A stretch of 7,217 nucleotides of DNA from Clostridia bacterium (GTDB taxonomy: Bacteria > Bacillota > Clostridia > TANB77 > CAG-508): contig CAADYC010000093.1 in assembly GCA_900753165.1 (NCBI GenBank), positions 1 through 7,217 of the forward strand. Direction: 5' to 3'. This document shows positions 1 to 5,405 of this stretch, one piece after another. The first letter of the stretch is position 1, and each line of letters starts with the position of its first letter. Made by a program: the position numbers and the translations under genes. The notes below the pieces were generated by a model that saw nothing but the letters and a program-made list of their open reading frames with translations, made no database searches and was not told the DNA's origin.

Positions 1-834
1 AATAAAGAAAATAGTAAAAAAATTATAAAACAAATAATTTTAATTATTTTAATAATAGTTTTAATTATAATATTAGTGTTTCTTTTTAATACGGTTTATA
101 ATAAATTAAAACGTAAGAAAAATTTTGAGGATGATGTTACATTATTTTCAGAAAGAAATAAAGAAACCATATTTTCAATAAATAAAATAATATTTTTTAG
201 TAGTTGTGATTCAAAAAATAAGACAAGTTCACAAACAAATTTTACAATAGAAAATTTATATGCATATACTGATATGGCAATATTTATAAATAATAAAAAT
301 AATGTTGAAAATGAAGAAAATACAAATACAACAGAAAATACTTTAAAAAATTTAAAAATAACGAATATTAAATTTACAAAACAACCAGAAGTGGGAAAAG
401 GAAATTTATATTATAAAAATGTAAATGAATTTGCTAGAAGTGAGATAATTGAAAAAAATAAAATTGAAAATGAATTGCAATTTGAAATAACATCAGCAGA
501 TGAGACAAATTTAGACAAGCCAATATTGTATAATAATTGTGCAAATCCAATAACATTAAGTTATATAAACCAAAATATAAAAACAGATTATACAATGACA
601 GATGTTCAAAATCCAATAACATATAATGGAAAACTTTTAGATAGATGTGGTGTGTCAATAAATGTGATAAATGCATCAATATCATTTGATATAGAAATAG
701 AGAATAATAAAAATCAAAAGTTTAAAACAACAGTGTATTTTGATATACCTTATAAAAATGAAGATAAATCAATTTATAATGGAAATATAACTATAAAAAA
801 AGACACAAATTTTAAATTTTATAGATATGAATAA
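1..834 (+). CDS. Membrane-anchored protein of unknown function, 5' end outside window
   Basis: I do not recognise a named family. The frame is open to base 1, so the true start lies upstream; the first in-frame start-like codon inside (GTG at 76) falls at the end of a hydrophobic run and is unlikely to be real. Codons 5-26 read a Lys-rich stretch and then an almost pure Ile/Leu/Val segment (about bases 34-90), followed by Lys/Arg residues (K-L-K-R-K-K). This is the layout of an N-terminal signal anchor with the remaining roughly 245 residues outside the cell. That part is rich in Asn, Lys, Ile and Thr, looks beta-rich, contains three Cys (S-S-C, N-N-C, R-C-G) and repeats an N-P-I-T motif about 23 residues apart. 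It ends F-Y-R-Y-E. No catalytic motif is visible. Single-pass topology is inferred; function is unknown. Confidence 0.8.
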   Translation, partial: NKENSKKIIKQIILIILIIVLIIILVFLFNTVYNKLKRKKNFEDDVTLFSERNKETIFSINKIIFFSSCDSKNKTSSQTNFTIENLYAYTDMAIFINNKNNVENEENTNTTENTLKNLKITNIKFTKQPEVGKGNLYYKNVNEFARSEIIEKNKIENELQFEITSADETNLDKPILYNNCANPITLSYINQNIKTDYTMTDVQNPITYNGKLLDRCGVSINVINASISFDIEIENNKNQKFKTTVYFDIPYKNEDKSIYNGNITIKKDTNFKFYRYE

Positions 835-838
835 AAAA

Positions 839-869
839 TTGAACAATCATTTTTAAATAAATCTATACA
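839..869 (+). promoter_or_regulatory. Weak candidate promoter for the acyl-CoA synthetase gene
   Basis: TTGAAC at 839-844 and TATACA at 864-869 resemble -35 and -10 boxes but are 19 bp apart, longer than ideal. If used, transcription would begin near 876, which fits translation from ATG 893 rather than ATG 872. In DNA this AT-rich, such pairs arise by chance. The gene may instead be read through from the upstream gene, whose stop is only 58 bases before ATG 893. Confidence 0.25.
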
Positions 870-873
870 TTAT

Positions 874-880
874 GGAAGGA
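874..880 (+). promoter_or_regulatory. Ribosome binding site that decides the acyl-CoA synthetase start
   Basis: GGAAGGA at 874-880 is the only purine-rich Shine-Dalgarno-like stretch here. It overlaps the third base of the first in-frame ATG (872) and abuts the second (881), so it cannot serve either. It lies 12 bases before the third ATG (893), which is long but usable, so 893 is preferred. Confidence 0.5.
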
Positions 881-892
881 ATGTGGAATATA

Positions 893-2635
893 ATGAAAGA
901 AAAACAAAAAATATCAGAAGAATTAAAACAAAAATATCATAAATGTGAAGAAGTAACAAACTTTAAACAAATGCTAGACAGGTCAGCAGAGATTTATAAA
1001 ACAAGAACAGCATTTAAGTTAAAAGACAAAGATGGAAAGATATATGATAAAACATATGAAGAGCTAAAGGCAGATGTAACTGCATTAGGGACAAGCTTAA
1101 TAGAACGTGGACTTTTAAATAAAAGGATTGCAGTTATAGGAAAAAATTCATATAAATGGGCAATATCATATTTGGCTGCATCAATAGTGGGAGTAGTTGT
1201 ACCAATTGATAAGGAACTACATTCAGATGACGTAATTAATTTTATGAATGTTTCAGAAAGTAAATGTATATTAGGAGACAACAAAAATCTAAAGAAAATA
1301 AATGAAAATATTGAAAAATTAGAAAATAAAGATACATTATTCATTGATTTTGACAGCAAAATACAAGAAGGCAATTTATTATCATTTGAAGTTCAAATGG
1401 AAAACGGAAAAACTTTGGTAGAAGAAGGAAATACAGAATTTGATAAAATAACAGTAAATCCTGATGAATTAAAAATATTATTATTTACATCAGGTACAAC
1501 TGGAAATGCTAAAGGAGTATGTTTATCACAAAGAAATATCTGTTCAAACATTTTATCAATATATGGAATAGTAAAAGTAAAAAGAAGTGACTTATTTTTC
1601 TCAATTTTACCATTACACCATACATATGAATGTACAATAGGCTTTTTGTTACCATTATATAGCGGTGCAAGCATTTGCTATTGTGAAGGCTTAAGATATA
1701 TAACAAGCAACATGCTAGAATATCACCCATCAGTTATATTATGTGTGCCACTGCTTTTAGAAAAAATGTATCAAAAAATAATGAAGAGCATACAAAAAAC
1801 ATTGCCTAAAAAATACACAGAAAATCTAAAAGAAAATGAGAATATAATTGATAAGTTGCCATTCTATATTAAAGGAATAGTAAAAAGAAAAGTGAAAAAC
1901 TCATTAGGAGGAAGATTAAGAGTATTTATAGTAGGAGCTGCAGCTGTAAATCCAGAAATAGCAGACACATTTGATAAATTGGGATTAAATTCATTGCAAG
2001 GATATGGCTTAACAGAATGTGCGCCATTAGTTGCGGGAAATACAGATTTCTTTAAAAGAAATGATAGTGCAGGTTTGCCAATACCAAATGTTGAATACAA
2101 AATTGATAATCCAGACAGTGAAGGCGTTGGAGAGATAATAGTAAAAGGACCAAATGTAATGCTTGGTTATTACAATATGCCAGAAGAAACAGAAAAAGTT
2201 TTAAAAGATGGCTGGTTCCATACAGGAGATTTAGGAAAAATTGATGAAAATGGATTTTTATATATTACAGGTAGATGTAAAAGCGTTATAGTAACAAAAA
2301 ACGGAAAAAATATTTATCCAGAAGAAATTGAAGCATATTTAAATGATAGTCCATTAATTTCAGAAGCATTGGTTATGGGAATTCAAAAAGAAAATGATGA
2401 CGAAACATATGTTAATGCTCAAATTTTCCCTAATATGGATGCTATAAAAGAATATTTAAAGGGAACAGTTCCTACAAAAGAAGAAGTTAAAAAAATTATG
2501 GCTGATGTAGTTTCTGGTGTTAATAGTAAAATACCTAATTATAAACATATTAAGAATTTTGCTGTAAGGGATAAAGAATTTGAAAAAACTACAACTCAAA
2601 AAATAAAAAGATATGGAGACAATATGAAAAAATAG
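893..2635 (+). CDS. AMP-forming long-chain acyl-CoA synthetase (fatty acid-CoA ligase)
   Basis: Activates a free fatty acid with ATP to acyl-AMP and then transfers it to CoA (or possibly ACP), in the cytosol or at the membrane face. With the start at 893 it is 580 residues, normal for the ANL superfamily long-chain group. Visible motifs: the P-loop FTSGTTGNAKG at about residues 198-208, YGLTECAPL at 371-379, the TGD aspartate at 444-446, the hinge region GRCKSVIVTKNGKNIYPEE starting at 460, and the C-terminal catalytic lysine in TTTQKIKR (Lys570). The stretch KMYQKIMKSIQK before the GGRLR-VFIVGAAA strand is typical of long-chain rather than acetyl-CoA synthetases. A start at 872 would add seven residues but lacks a ribosome site. 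The stop codon TAG forms part of a terminator hairpin. Acyl chain length and CoA versus ACP preference cannot be read from sequence. Confidence 0.93.
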   Translation: MKEKQKISEELKQKYHKCEEVTNFKQMLDRSAEIYKTRTAFKLKDKDGKIYDKTYEELKADVTALGTSLIERGLLNKRIAVIGKNSYKWAISYLAASIVGVVVPIDKELHSDDVINFMNVSESKCILGDNKNLKKINENIEKLENKDTLFIDFDSKIQEGNLLSFEVQMENGKTLVEEGNTEFDKITVNPDELKILLFTSGTTGNAKGVCLSQRNICSNILSIYGIVKVKRSDLFFSILPLHHTYECTIGFLLPLYSGASICYCEGLRYITSNMLEYHPSVILCVPLLLEKMYQKIMKSIQKTLPKKYTENLKENENIIDKLPFYIKGIVKRKVKNSLGGRLRVFIVGAAAVNPEIADTFDKLGLNSLQGYGLTECAPLVAGNTDFFKRNDSAGLPIPNVEYKIDNPDSEGVGEIIVKGPNVMLGYYNMPEETEKVLKDGWFHTGDLGKIDENGFLYITGRCKSVIVTKNGKNIYPEEIEAYLNDSPLISEALVMGIQKENDDETYVNAQIFPNMDAIKEYLKGTVPTKEEVKKIMADVVSGVNSKIPNYKHIKNFAVRDKEFEKTTTQKIKRYGDNMKK

Positions 2636-2669
2636 GGATTAGGGGACGGGTCTCCAATCCCTATTTTTT
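2627..2669 (+). terminator. Rho-independent terminator of the acyl-CoA synthetase gene
   Basis: A perfect 14-bp stem joins 2627-2640 (A-tract plus TAGGGATT) with 2656-2669 (AATCCCTA plus T-tract). The 15-base loop can fold further: GGGGA 2642-2646 with TCTCC 2651-2655, one G-U pair, CGGG tip. The left arm contains the gene's last Lys codons and its stop. The A-tract/T-tract layout makes it a plausible terminator on both strands. Confidence 0.85.
2635..2661 (+). repeat. Short palindromic repeat, copy 1 (GGGATT arms, GGGGAC core)
   Basis: A 27-base unit starting GGGATT, with a GGGGAC core and ending AATCCC. It matches copy 3 (5298-5324, opposite strand) at 24 of 27 positions, and its first 13 bases (GGGATTAGGGGAC) recur exactly at 4473-4485. 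Its first base is the last base of the acyl-CoA synthetase stop codon. It looks like a dispersed REP-like element now forming the core of a terminator. Confidence 0.7.
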
Positions 2670-2671
2670 AC

Positions 2672-2713
2672 AAAAAAGTTGGACCGGAAAATAATTTCCA
2701 ATCCAACTTTTTT
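2672..2713. terminator. Bidirectional terminator between convergent genes
   Basis: A perfect 12-bp stem joins AAAAAAGTTGGA (2672-2683) with TCCAACTTTTTT (2702-2713). An inner GGAAA/TTTCC stem (2686-2690 with 2695-2699) closes an ATAA loop. A- and T-tracts on both sides let it work on either strand. It lies 19 bases beyond the stop of the minus-strand small gene and is most likely its terminator, while backing up the acyl-CoA synthetase terminator. Confidence 0.8.
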
Positions 2714-2732
2714 GATATGTCTTATAAAAGGA

Positions 2733-2849
2733 TTAGCAACATCCTCTATTTCCACCGCAACAGCAGCAGATTATTAATATTAATAGTATGATACAGCAGC
2801 AGTCATCACCAAATCCGAATCCGCCACCACAACCTCTGTTCTCTGGCAT
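2733..2849 (-). CDS. Small Cys/Gly-rich membrane peptide, probably sporulation-related
   Basis: A 38-residue peptide. It begins M-P-E-N-R, followed by a Gly-rich stretch (CGGGFGFGDD, residues 7-16), then the striking core CCCIILLILIICCCC (17-31) and a tail GGNRGCC. It has ten Cys and nine Gly in 38 residues. The hydrophobic Ile/Leu core is bracketed by Cys clusters, suggesting a short membrane-inserted or envelope-embedded segment. The start is firm: an in-frame TAG lies one codon upstream of ATG, and a strong ribosome site (AAAGGGGGG) sits 7 bases before it. It resembles in style the tiny Gly-rich YjcZ-like sporulation peptides of Firmicutes, but I cannot assign a family. It has its own terminator (2672-2713) and a possible mother-cell promoter. 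Coding status rests on start, ribosome site, terminator and composition. Its role (spore coat, metal binding or disulfide cross-linking) is inference. Confidence 0.75.
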   Translation of the reverse strand: MPENRGCGGGFGFGDDCCCIILLILIICCCCGGNRGCC

Positions 2850-2856
2850 AGTCTAG

Positions 2857-2865
2857 CCCCCCTTT
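2857..2865 (-). promoter_or_regulatory. Strong ribosome binding site of the small Cys-rich gene
   Basis: On the minus strand the sequence reads AAAGGGGGG, then the 7-base spacer CTAGACT, then ATG. An unbroken run of six G is conspicuous in such AT-rich DNA and is the best argument that this very short frame is translated. Confidence 0.75.
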
Positions 2866-2918
2866 CCAAGCAAAAACTATTTTCTTTTTGTGTTTTTTCT
2901 TGTTTCCTTTGTATATTA

Positions 2919-2945
2919 CATATTATGAAAAAATAGAAAATTGGT
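2919..2945 (-). promoter_or_regulatory. Candidate sporulation (sigma-K/sigma-E-like) promoter for the small gene
   Basis: Read on the minus strand, AC (2945-2944) is followed by 16 bases and then CATAATATG (2927-2919). The sigma-K pattern is AC, 16-17 bases, CATAnnnTA; the CATA part and the spacing fit, but the last two bases are TG rather than TA. It would give a leader of about 60 bases before ATG. The information content is low, so this is suggestive only. Confidence 0.3.
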
Positions 2946-2967
2946 TACAAAAATATTTCTGAAAATT

Positions 2968-3042
2968 GTTACAGTTCAGTAAGGAAAATACTTGAAATAT
3001 TATTTACAGGTATTTCAAGGATTTTCCTTACTGAACTGTAAC
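2968..3042. mobile_element. MITE-like inverted-repeat element with 8-bp flanking duplication
   Basis: The 32-base arms 2968-2999 and 3011-3042 are reverse complements except for one A/G mismatch (2990 and 3020), around an 11-base loop. The termini read GTTACAGTTCAG... and ...CTGAACTGTAAC. The octamer TGAAAATT occurs immediately outside both ends (2960-2967 and 3043-3050), as expected for a target-site duplication. At 75 bp it has no coding capacity, so it would depend on a transposase elsewhere. It lies between the divergent promoters of the small Cys-rich gene and pgi. A long regulatory hairpin or an RNA gene is the alternative, but exact flanking direct repeats favour insertion. Confidence 0.7.
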
Positions 3043-3054
3043 TGAAAATTTAAT

Positions 3055-3082
3055 ATACAAAATATAATTCTATATTTTGTAT
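3055..3082. repeat. Perfect 12-bp AT-rich palindrome upstream of the pgi -35 box
   Basis: ATACAAAATATA (3055-3066) and TATATTTTGTAT (3071-3082) are exact reverse complements around ATTC. The right arm ends on the first base of the pgi -35 hexamer. It could be an operator for a dimeric regulator or a curved upstream element. It has no G+C-rich stem or following T-tract, so it is not a good terminator. Confidence 0.6.
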
Positions 3083-3110
3083 TGAATTTGAATTTTAAAT
3101 CATATATAAT
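3082..3110 (+). promoter_or_regulatory. Vegetative (sigma-A type) promoter of pgi
   Basis: TTGAAT (3082-3087), 17 bases, then a perfect TATAAT (3105-3110). Transcription should start near 3117, downstream of the in-frame ATG at 3111, which therefore cannot be the translation start. Confidence 0.8.
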
Positions 3111-3121
3111 ATGAAAAAACG

Positions 3122-3129
3122 AAAGAAGG
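3122..3129 (+). promoter_or_regulatory. Ribosome binding site that fixes the pgi start at 3138
   Basis: AAAGAAGG lies 8 bases before ATG 3138. The alternative ATG at 3111 has no comparable site and lies upstream of the predicted transcription start. Confidence 0.75.
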
Positions 3130-3137
3130 TATATAAT

Positions 3138-4445
3138 ATGTCAGGGATAAAATTAAATTTAAAAAACACAGGAATATCAGAGAAATCAATAATGGAATAT
3201 AAAGAACAAGTAGAGAACATACACAAAGAACTAAACCAAAAAGCAAATGACGAAAAAGACTTTGTAGGATGGTTAGAATTACCAACTAACTATGACAAAA
3301 AAGAATTTTCAAGAATAAAAAAAGCAGCAAAAAAAATAAAAAAAGAATCAGATATATTAGTAGTAATAGGAATAGGAGGCTCATATTTAGGAGCAAGAGC
3401 AGTTATTGAATCATTAACAAGTACATTTAACAACATGCTTACAGACAAACAAAGAAAATATCCACAGATACTATATGTAGGAAATAATTTAAGTCCTAAC
3501 TATATCAATGAATTAATTGAATATATTGGAGACAAAGACTTTTCAGTAAATGTAATATCAAAATCTGGAACAACAACAGAACCAGCAATTGCATTTAGAA
3601 TTTTCAGAGAAATACTAGAAAATAAATATGGAATAGATGAGGCAAGAAGTAGAATATATGTAACAACAGACAAAGAAAGAGGAGCATTAAAAACTCTTGC
3701 AGACAATGAAGGATATGAAAAATTTGTTATACCAGATAATGTTGGGGGAAGATATTCAGTACTAACTGCAGTTGGTTTATTGCCAATAGCAACAGCAGGA
3801 ATTGATATAGACAAATTAATGCAAGGTGCACAAAATGCACAAGAAAGATATGATGACCCAAATTTAAAATATAATGAATGTTATAAATATGCTGTTACAA
3901 GAAATATTTTATACAAATTATACAAAAATACAGAAATTTTAGTAAACTATGAACCTAAAATGCATTATTTTACAGAATGGTGGAAACAACTTTATGGAGA
4001 AAGCGAAGGAAAAGACCAAAAAGGAATCTTCCCAGCGGGTGTAGACTTTACAACAGATTTGCATTCAATGGGACAATATATTCAAGAGGGAAGAAGAAAT
4101 TTATTTGAAACAGTTATATCAATAGAAAATCCAAAATCAGATATAACAATAAATAAGGACGAAGATAACTTAGATGGTTTAAATTATTTAGCAGGAAAAA
4201 CACTTGACTATGTAAATAAAAAGGCAATGGAAGGAACAGTAAAGGCACATGTTACAGGAGATGTTCCAAACATAATGCTAACTATAGAAAATCTAGACGA
4301 AGAAAATATTGGTGAATTAATATATTTCTTTGAAAAAGCCTGTGCTATGTCTGGAATGATACTTGGAGTTAATCCTTTTAATCAACCAGGTGTAGAAGAA
4401 TATAAGAAGAACATGTTTAAGTTGTTAAAGAAACCAGGGATTTAG
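3138..4445 (+). CDS. pgi: Glucose-6-phosphate isomerase
   Basis: Interconverts glucose 6-phosphate and fructose 6-phosphate in the cytosol (step 2 of glycolysis; also gluconeogenesis). It has 435 residues from ATG 3138, usual for the bacterial short form. Visible: sugar-phosphate-binding GIGGSYLGARA (78-88), the SIS-type phosphate loop SKSGTTTEPA (141-150), GGRYSVLTAVGLLP from 203, the catalytic Glu in GESEGK (Glu288), the ring-opening His in TDLHSMGQ (His309), and the C-terminal family signature NPFNQPGVEEYK with catalytic Lys423. All key residues are present, so it should be active. The start is set by the ribosome site and promoter; nine extra residues from ATG 3111 are rejected. The final codons Gly-Ile-stop are contributed by a palindromic repeat, and the stop lies inside the terminator stem. 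It is a single-gene transcription unit or one that reads weakly into the thioesterase gene. Confidence 0.97.
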   Translation: MSGIKLNLKNTGISEKSIMEYKEQVENIHKELNQKANDEKDFVGWLELPTNYDKKEFSRIKKAAKKIKKESDILVVIGIGGSYLGARAVIESLTSTFNNMLTDKQRKYPQILYVGNNLSPNYINELIEYIGDKDFSVNVISKSGTTTEPAIAFRIFREILENKYGIDEARSRIYVTTDKERGALKTLADNEGYEKFVIPDNVGGRYSVLTAVGLLPIATAGIDIDKLMQGAQNAQERYDDPNLKYNECYKYAVTRNILYKLYKNTEILVNYEPKMHYFTEWWKQLYGESEGKDQKGIFPAGVDFTTDLHSMGQYIQEGRRNLFETVISIENPKSDITINKDEDNLDGLNYLAGKTLDYVNKKAMEGTVKAHVTGDVPNIMLTIENLDEENIGELIYFFEKACAMSGMILGVNPFNQPGVEEYKKNMFKLLKKPGI

Positions 4446-4469
4446 GGACGTTCCTTAAAATCCCTTTTT
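4436..4469 (+). terminator. Rho-independent terminator of pgi
   Basis: AGGGATTT (4436-4443) pairs with AAATCCCT (4458-4465), followed by a run of T to 4469. The stem includes the last two pgi codons and part of the stop. A competing hairpin forms from the same right arm: AATCCCTTT (4459-4467) with AAAGGGATT (4470-4478). The two structures are mutually exclusive, so termination may be partial, allowing some read-through into the thioesterase gene. Confidence 0.7.
4437..4464 (+). repeat. Short palindromic repeat, copy 2 (variant)
   Basis: A 28-base unit with the same GGGATT/AATCCC arms and a GGGAC core, but a different middle (GACGTTCC). It begins inside the pgi coding sequence, where GGG ATT TAG encodes Gly, Ile and stop. 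Confidence 0.6.
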
Positions 4470-4472
4470 AAA

Positions 4473-4485
4473 GGGATTAGGGGAC
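4473..4485 (+). repeat. Partial palindromic repeat, left half only
   Basis: GGGATTAGGGGAC repeats exactly the first 13 bases of copy 1 (2635-2647), but no matching right arm follows; the sequence runs into ACTCTTTTATT. It lies 8 bases after copy 2 and looks like a truncated or recombined unit. A T-rich tail (4490-4493) follows. Confidence 0.6.
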
Positions 4486-4536
4486 ACTCTTTTATTAAAA
4501 AATGTTTCTTTGTTTCTTGAGGGCAGAGCTAAGTAG

Positions 4537-4545
4537 AAAAGAGGA
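4537..4545 (+). promoter_or_regulatory. Ribosome binding site that fixes the thioesterase start
   Basis: AAAAGAGGA lies 7 bases before ATG 4553. The earlier in-frame ATG at 4502 has no such site and would add 17 residues not expected for the family. Confidence 0.7.
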
Positions 4546-4552
4546 TAGTGAA

Positions 4553-5275
4553 ATGATATTTAAAGAGCAATTTACAATGCAATTAAAAGATATAGGGAAA
4601 GAAAATTATATGAAAAACAGAGCAATATTAGAAATATTTGAAAACATAGGAACACATCATTCTGATATTGCAGGATATGGACCAAATGATATAAAAAGAA
4701 CAGGTGTAACATGGGTATTATTAGATTGGAAAGTTCAAGTATTGAAAAGACCTAAATATGGTGAAAAATTAAATGTATCAACTTGGGGAAGAACAATGAA
4801 AAAGACATATACATATAGGGACTTTGAAATGTATGATGAAGAAAATAATTTGTGTATAATTGGGACTTCAAAATGGGTATTAATAGATATTGAAACTGGG
4901 AAAATTGCAAAAATAACAGAAGAAATATATGAAAAATATCAAATTGAAGAAAAAAGTGTATTCAACATAGAAGAATTGGATAAACTGAAAGCACCTGAGG
5001 AGTTTAGCAATGAAATTGAATATAAAGTGTCTAGAAGAGATATTGATTTAAATGGACATATGCACAATTTGTATTATTTAGACATAGCATATGAGGCTTT
5101 GCCAGAGAGAGTATATGAACAAAGACCTTTTGATAATGTTAGAATTCAATATAAAAAAGAGGTTAAATTAGGTGATATTGTTAAATGCAGATACACTTTT
5201 AAAGATGGGGAACATATTGTGTCTATTTTTAATAGTGATGGAAGTAGACCTCATGCAATTGTAGTTTTGAAATAG
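4553..5275 (+). CDS. Acyl-ACP thioesterase (FatA/FatB family)
   Basis: Hydrolyses acyl-acyl carrier protein to free fatty acid and ACP in the cytosol, ending or diverting fatty acid synthesis. It has 240 residues from ATG 4553, normal for the bacterial short form, which is a tandem of two hotdog folds. The first hotdog covers roughly residues 1-130 and contains the conserved G-V-T-W-V-L-L-D-W segment and the S-T-W-G-R strand. The second contains the motif D-L-N-G-H-M-H-N (Asp165, Asn167, His169, Asn172). The D-x-N-x-H arrangement is the catalytic set known from plant FatB. No transit or signal peptide is present. It follows pgi by 107 bases, and I see no convincing promoter of its own, so read-through of the pgi terminator is possible. 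It pairs logically with the acyl-CoA synthetase, which re-activates free fatty acids, but the two are not in one operon. Chain-length preference is not predictable here. Confidence 0.9.
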   Translation: MIFKEQFTMQLKDIGKENYMKNRAILEIFENIGTHHSDIAGYGPNDIKRTGVTWVLLDWKVQVLKRPKYGEKLNVSTWGRTMKKTYTYRDFEMYDEENNLCIIGTSKWVLIDIETGKIAKITEEIYEKYQIEEKSVFNIEELDKLKAPEEFSNEIEYKVSRRDIDLNGHMHNLYYLDIAYEALPERVYEQRPFDNVRIQYKKEVKLGDIVKCRYTFKDGEHIVSIFNSDGSRPHAIVVLK

Positions 5276-5285
5276 ATGTATAGTG

Positions 5286-5336
5286 TTAAAATTTTTCGGG
5301 ATTGAAGACCTGTCCCCAAATCCCGAAAAATTTTAA
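5286..5336. terminator. 18-bp perfect hairpin after the thioesterase gene (terminator or insulator)
   Basis: The arms 5286-5303 and 5319-5336 are perfect reverse complements (TTAAAATTTTTCGGGATT on the left) around a 15-base loop. Unlike the other terminators here, T-rich sequence precedes the GC core and A-rich sequence follows it, with only TTTT (5331-5334) afterwards, inside the stem. It may stop the thioesterase transcript, but it lacks the usual free T-tract. It lies 7 bases upstream of the pyk -35 box. Confidence 0.5.
5298..5324 (-). repeat. Short palindromic repeat, copy 3, inverted
   Basis: Read on the minus strand it matches copy 1 at 24 of 27 positions (differences at unit positions 7, 14 and 20). 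It forms the core of the 18-bp hairpin. Its inverted orientation relative to copy 1 and copy 2 argues that these are dispersed elements rather than simple terminator convergence. Confidence 0.7.
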
Positions 5337-5343
5337 AAAAATG

Positions 5344-5373
5344 TTGAAAAATGGTAATTAGTTGTGATATAAT
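5344..5373 (+). promoter_or_regulatory. Vegetative promoter of pyk, extended -10
   Basis: TTGAAA (5344-5349), 18 bases, then TATAAT (5368-5373) preceded by TGA (5365-5367), giving the extended -10 form TGnTATAAT. Start of transcription near 5380 gives a leader of about 25 bases with GGGAGG (5393-5398) 7 bases before ATG. All elements are near consensus, suggesting strong constitutive expression. Confidence 0.88.
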
Positions 5374-5405
5374 AGATATCGGTTAAAAAAAAGGGAGGAA
5401 TAAAA

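Noticed and set aside
434..685. Minus-strand open frame of 83 codons
   Set aside because: It lies wholly inside the membrane protein gene; its Leu/His/Tyr-rich translation is the antisense of an Asn/Lys/Ile-rich frame, and no ribosome site is seen.
994..2100. Several minus-strand open frames inside the acyl-CoA synthetase gene
   Set aside because: They are antisense shadows of a gene with all family motifs intact.
2968..3042. Long inverted repeat as a terminator or CRISPR-like repeat
   Set aside because: There is no T-tract after the stem and no spacer array; the flanking octamer duplication fits a mobile element better.
3111..3137. Upstream ATG as the pgi start
   Set aside because: It directly abuts the -10 box and would lie upstream of the expected transcription start; the ribosome site fits ATG 3138.
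3100..3814. Minus-strand open frames across the start and middle of pgi
   Set aside because: They overlap a clear enzyme gene and have no supporting start signals.
4502..4552. Upstream ATG as the thioesterase start, giving a hydrophobic leader (M-F-L-C-F-L)
   Set aside because: It has no ribosome site, the AAAAGAGGA site fits ATG 4553, and the family has no signal peptide.
5374..5405. Riboswitch or attenuator in the pyk leader
   Set aside because: The leader is only about 25 bases with no structure visible beyond the ribosome site.
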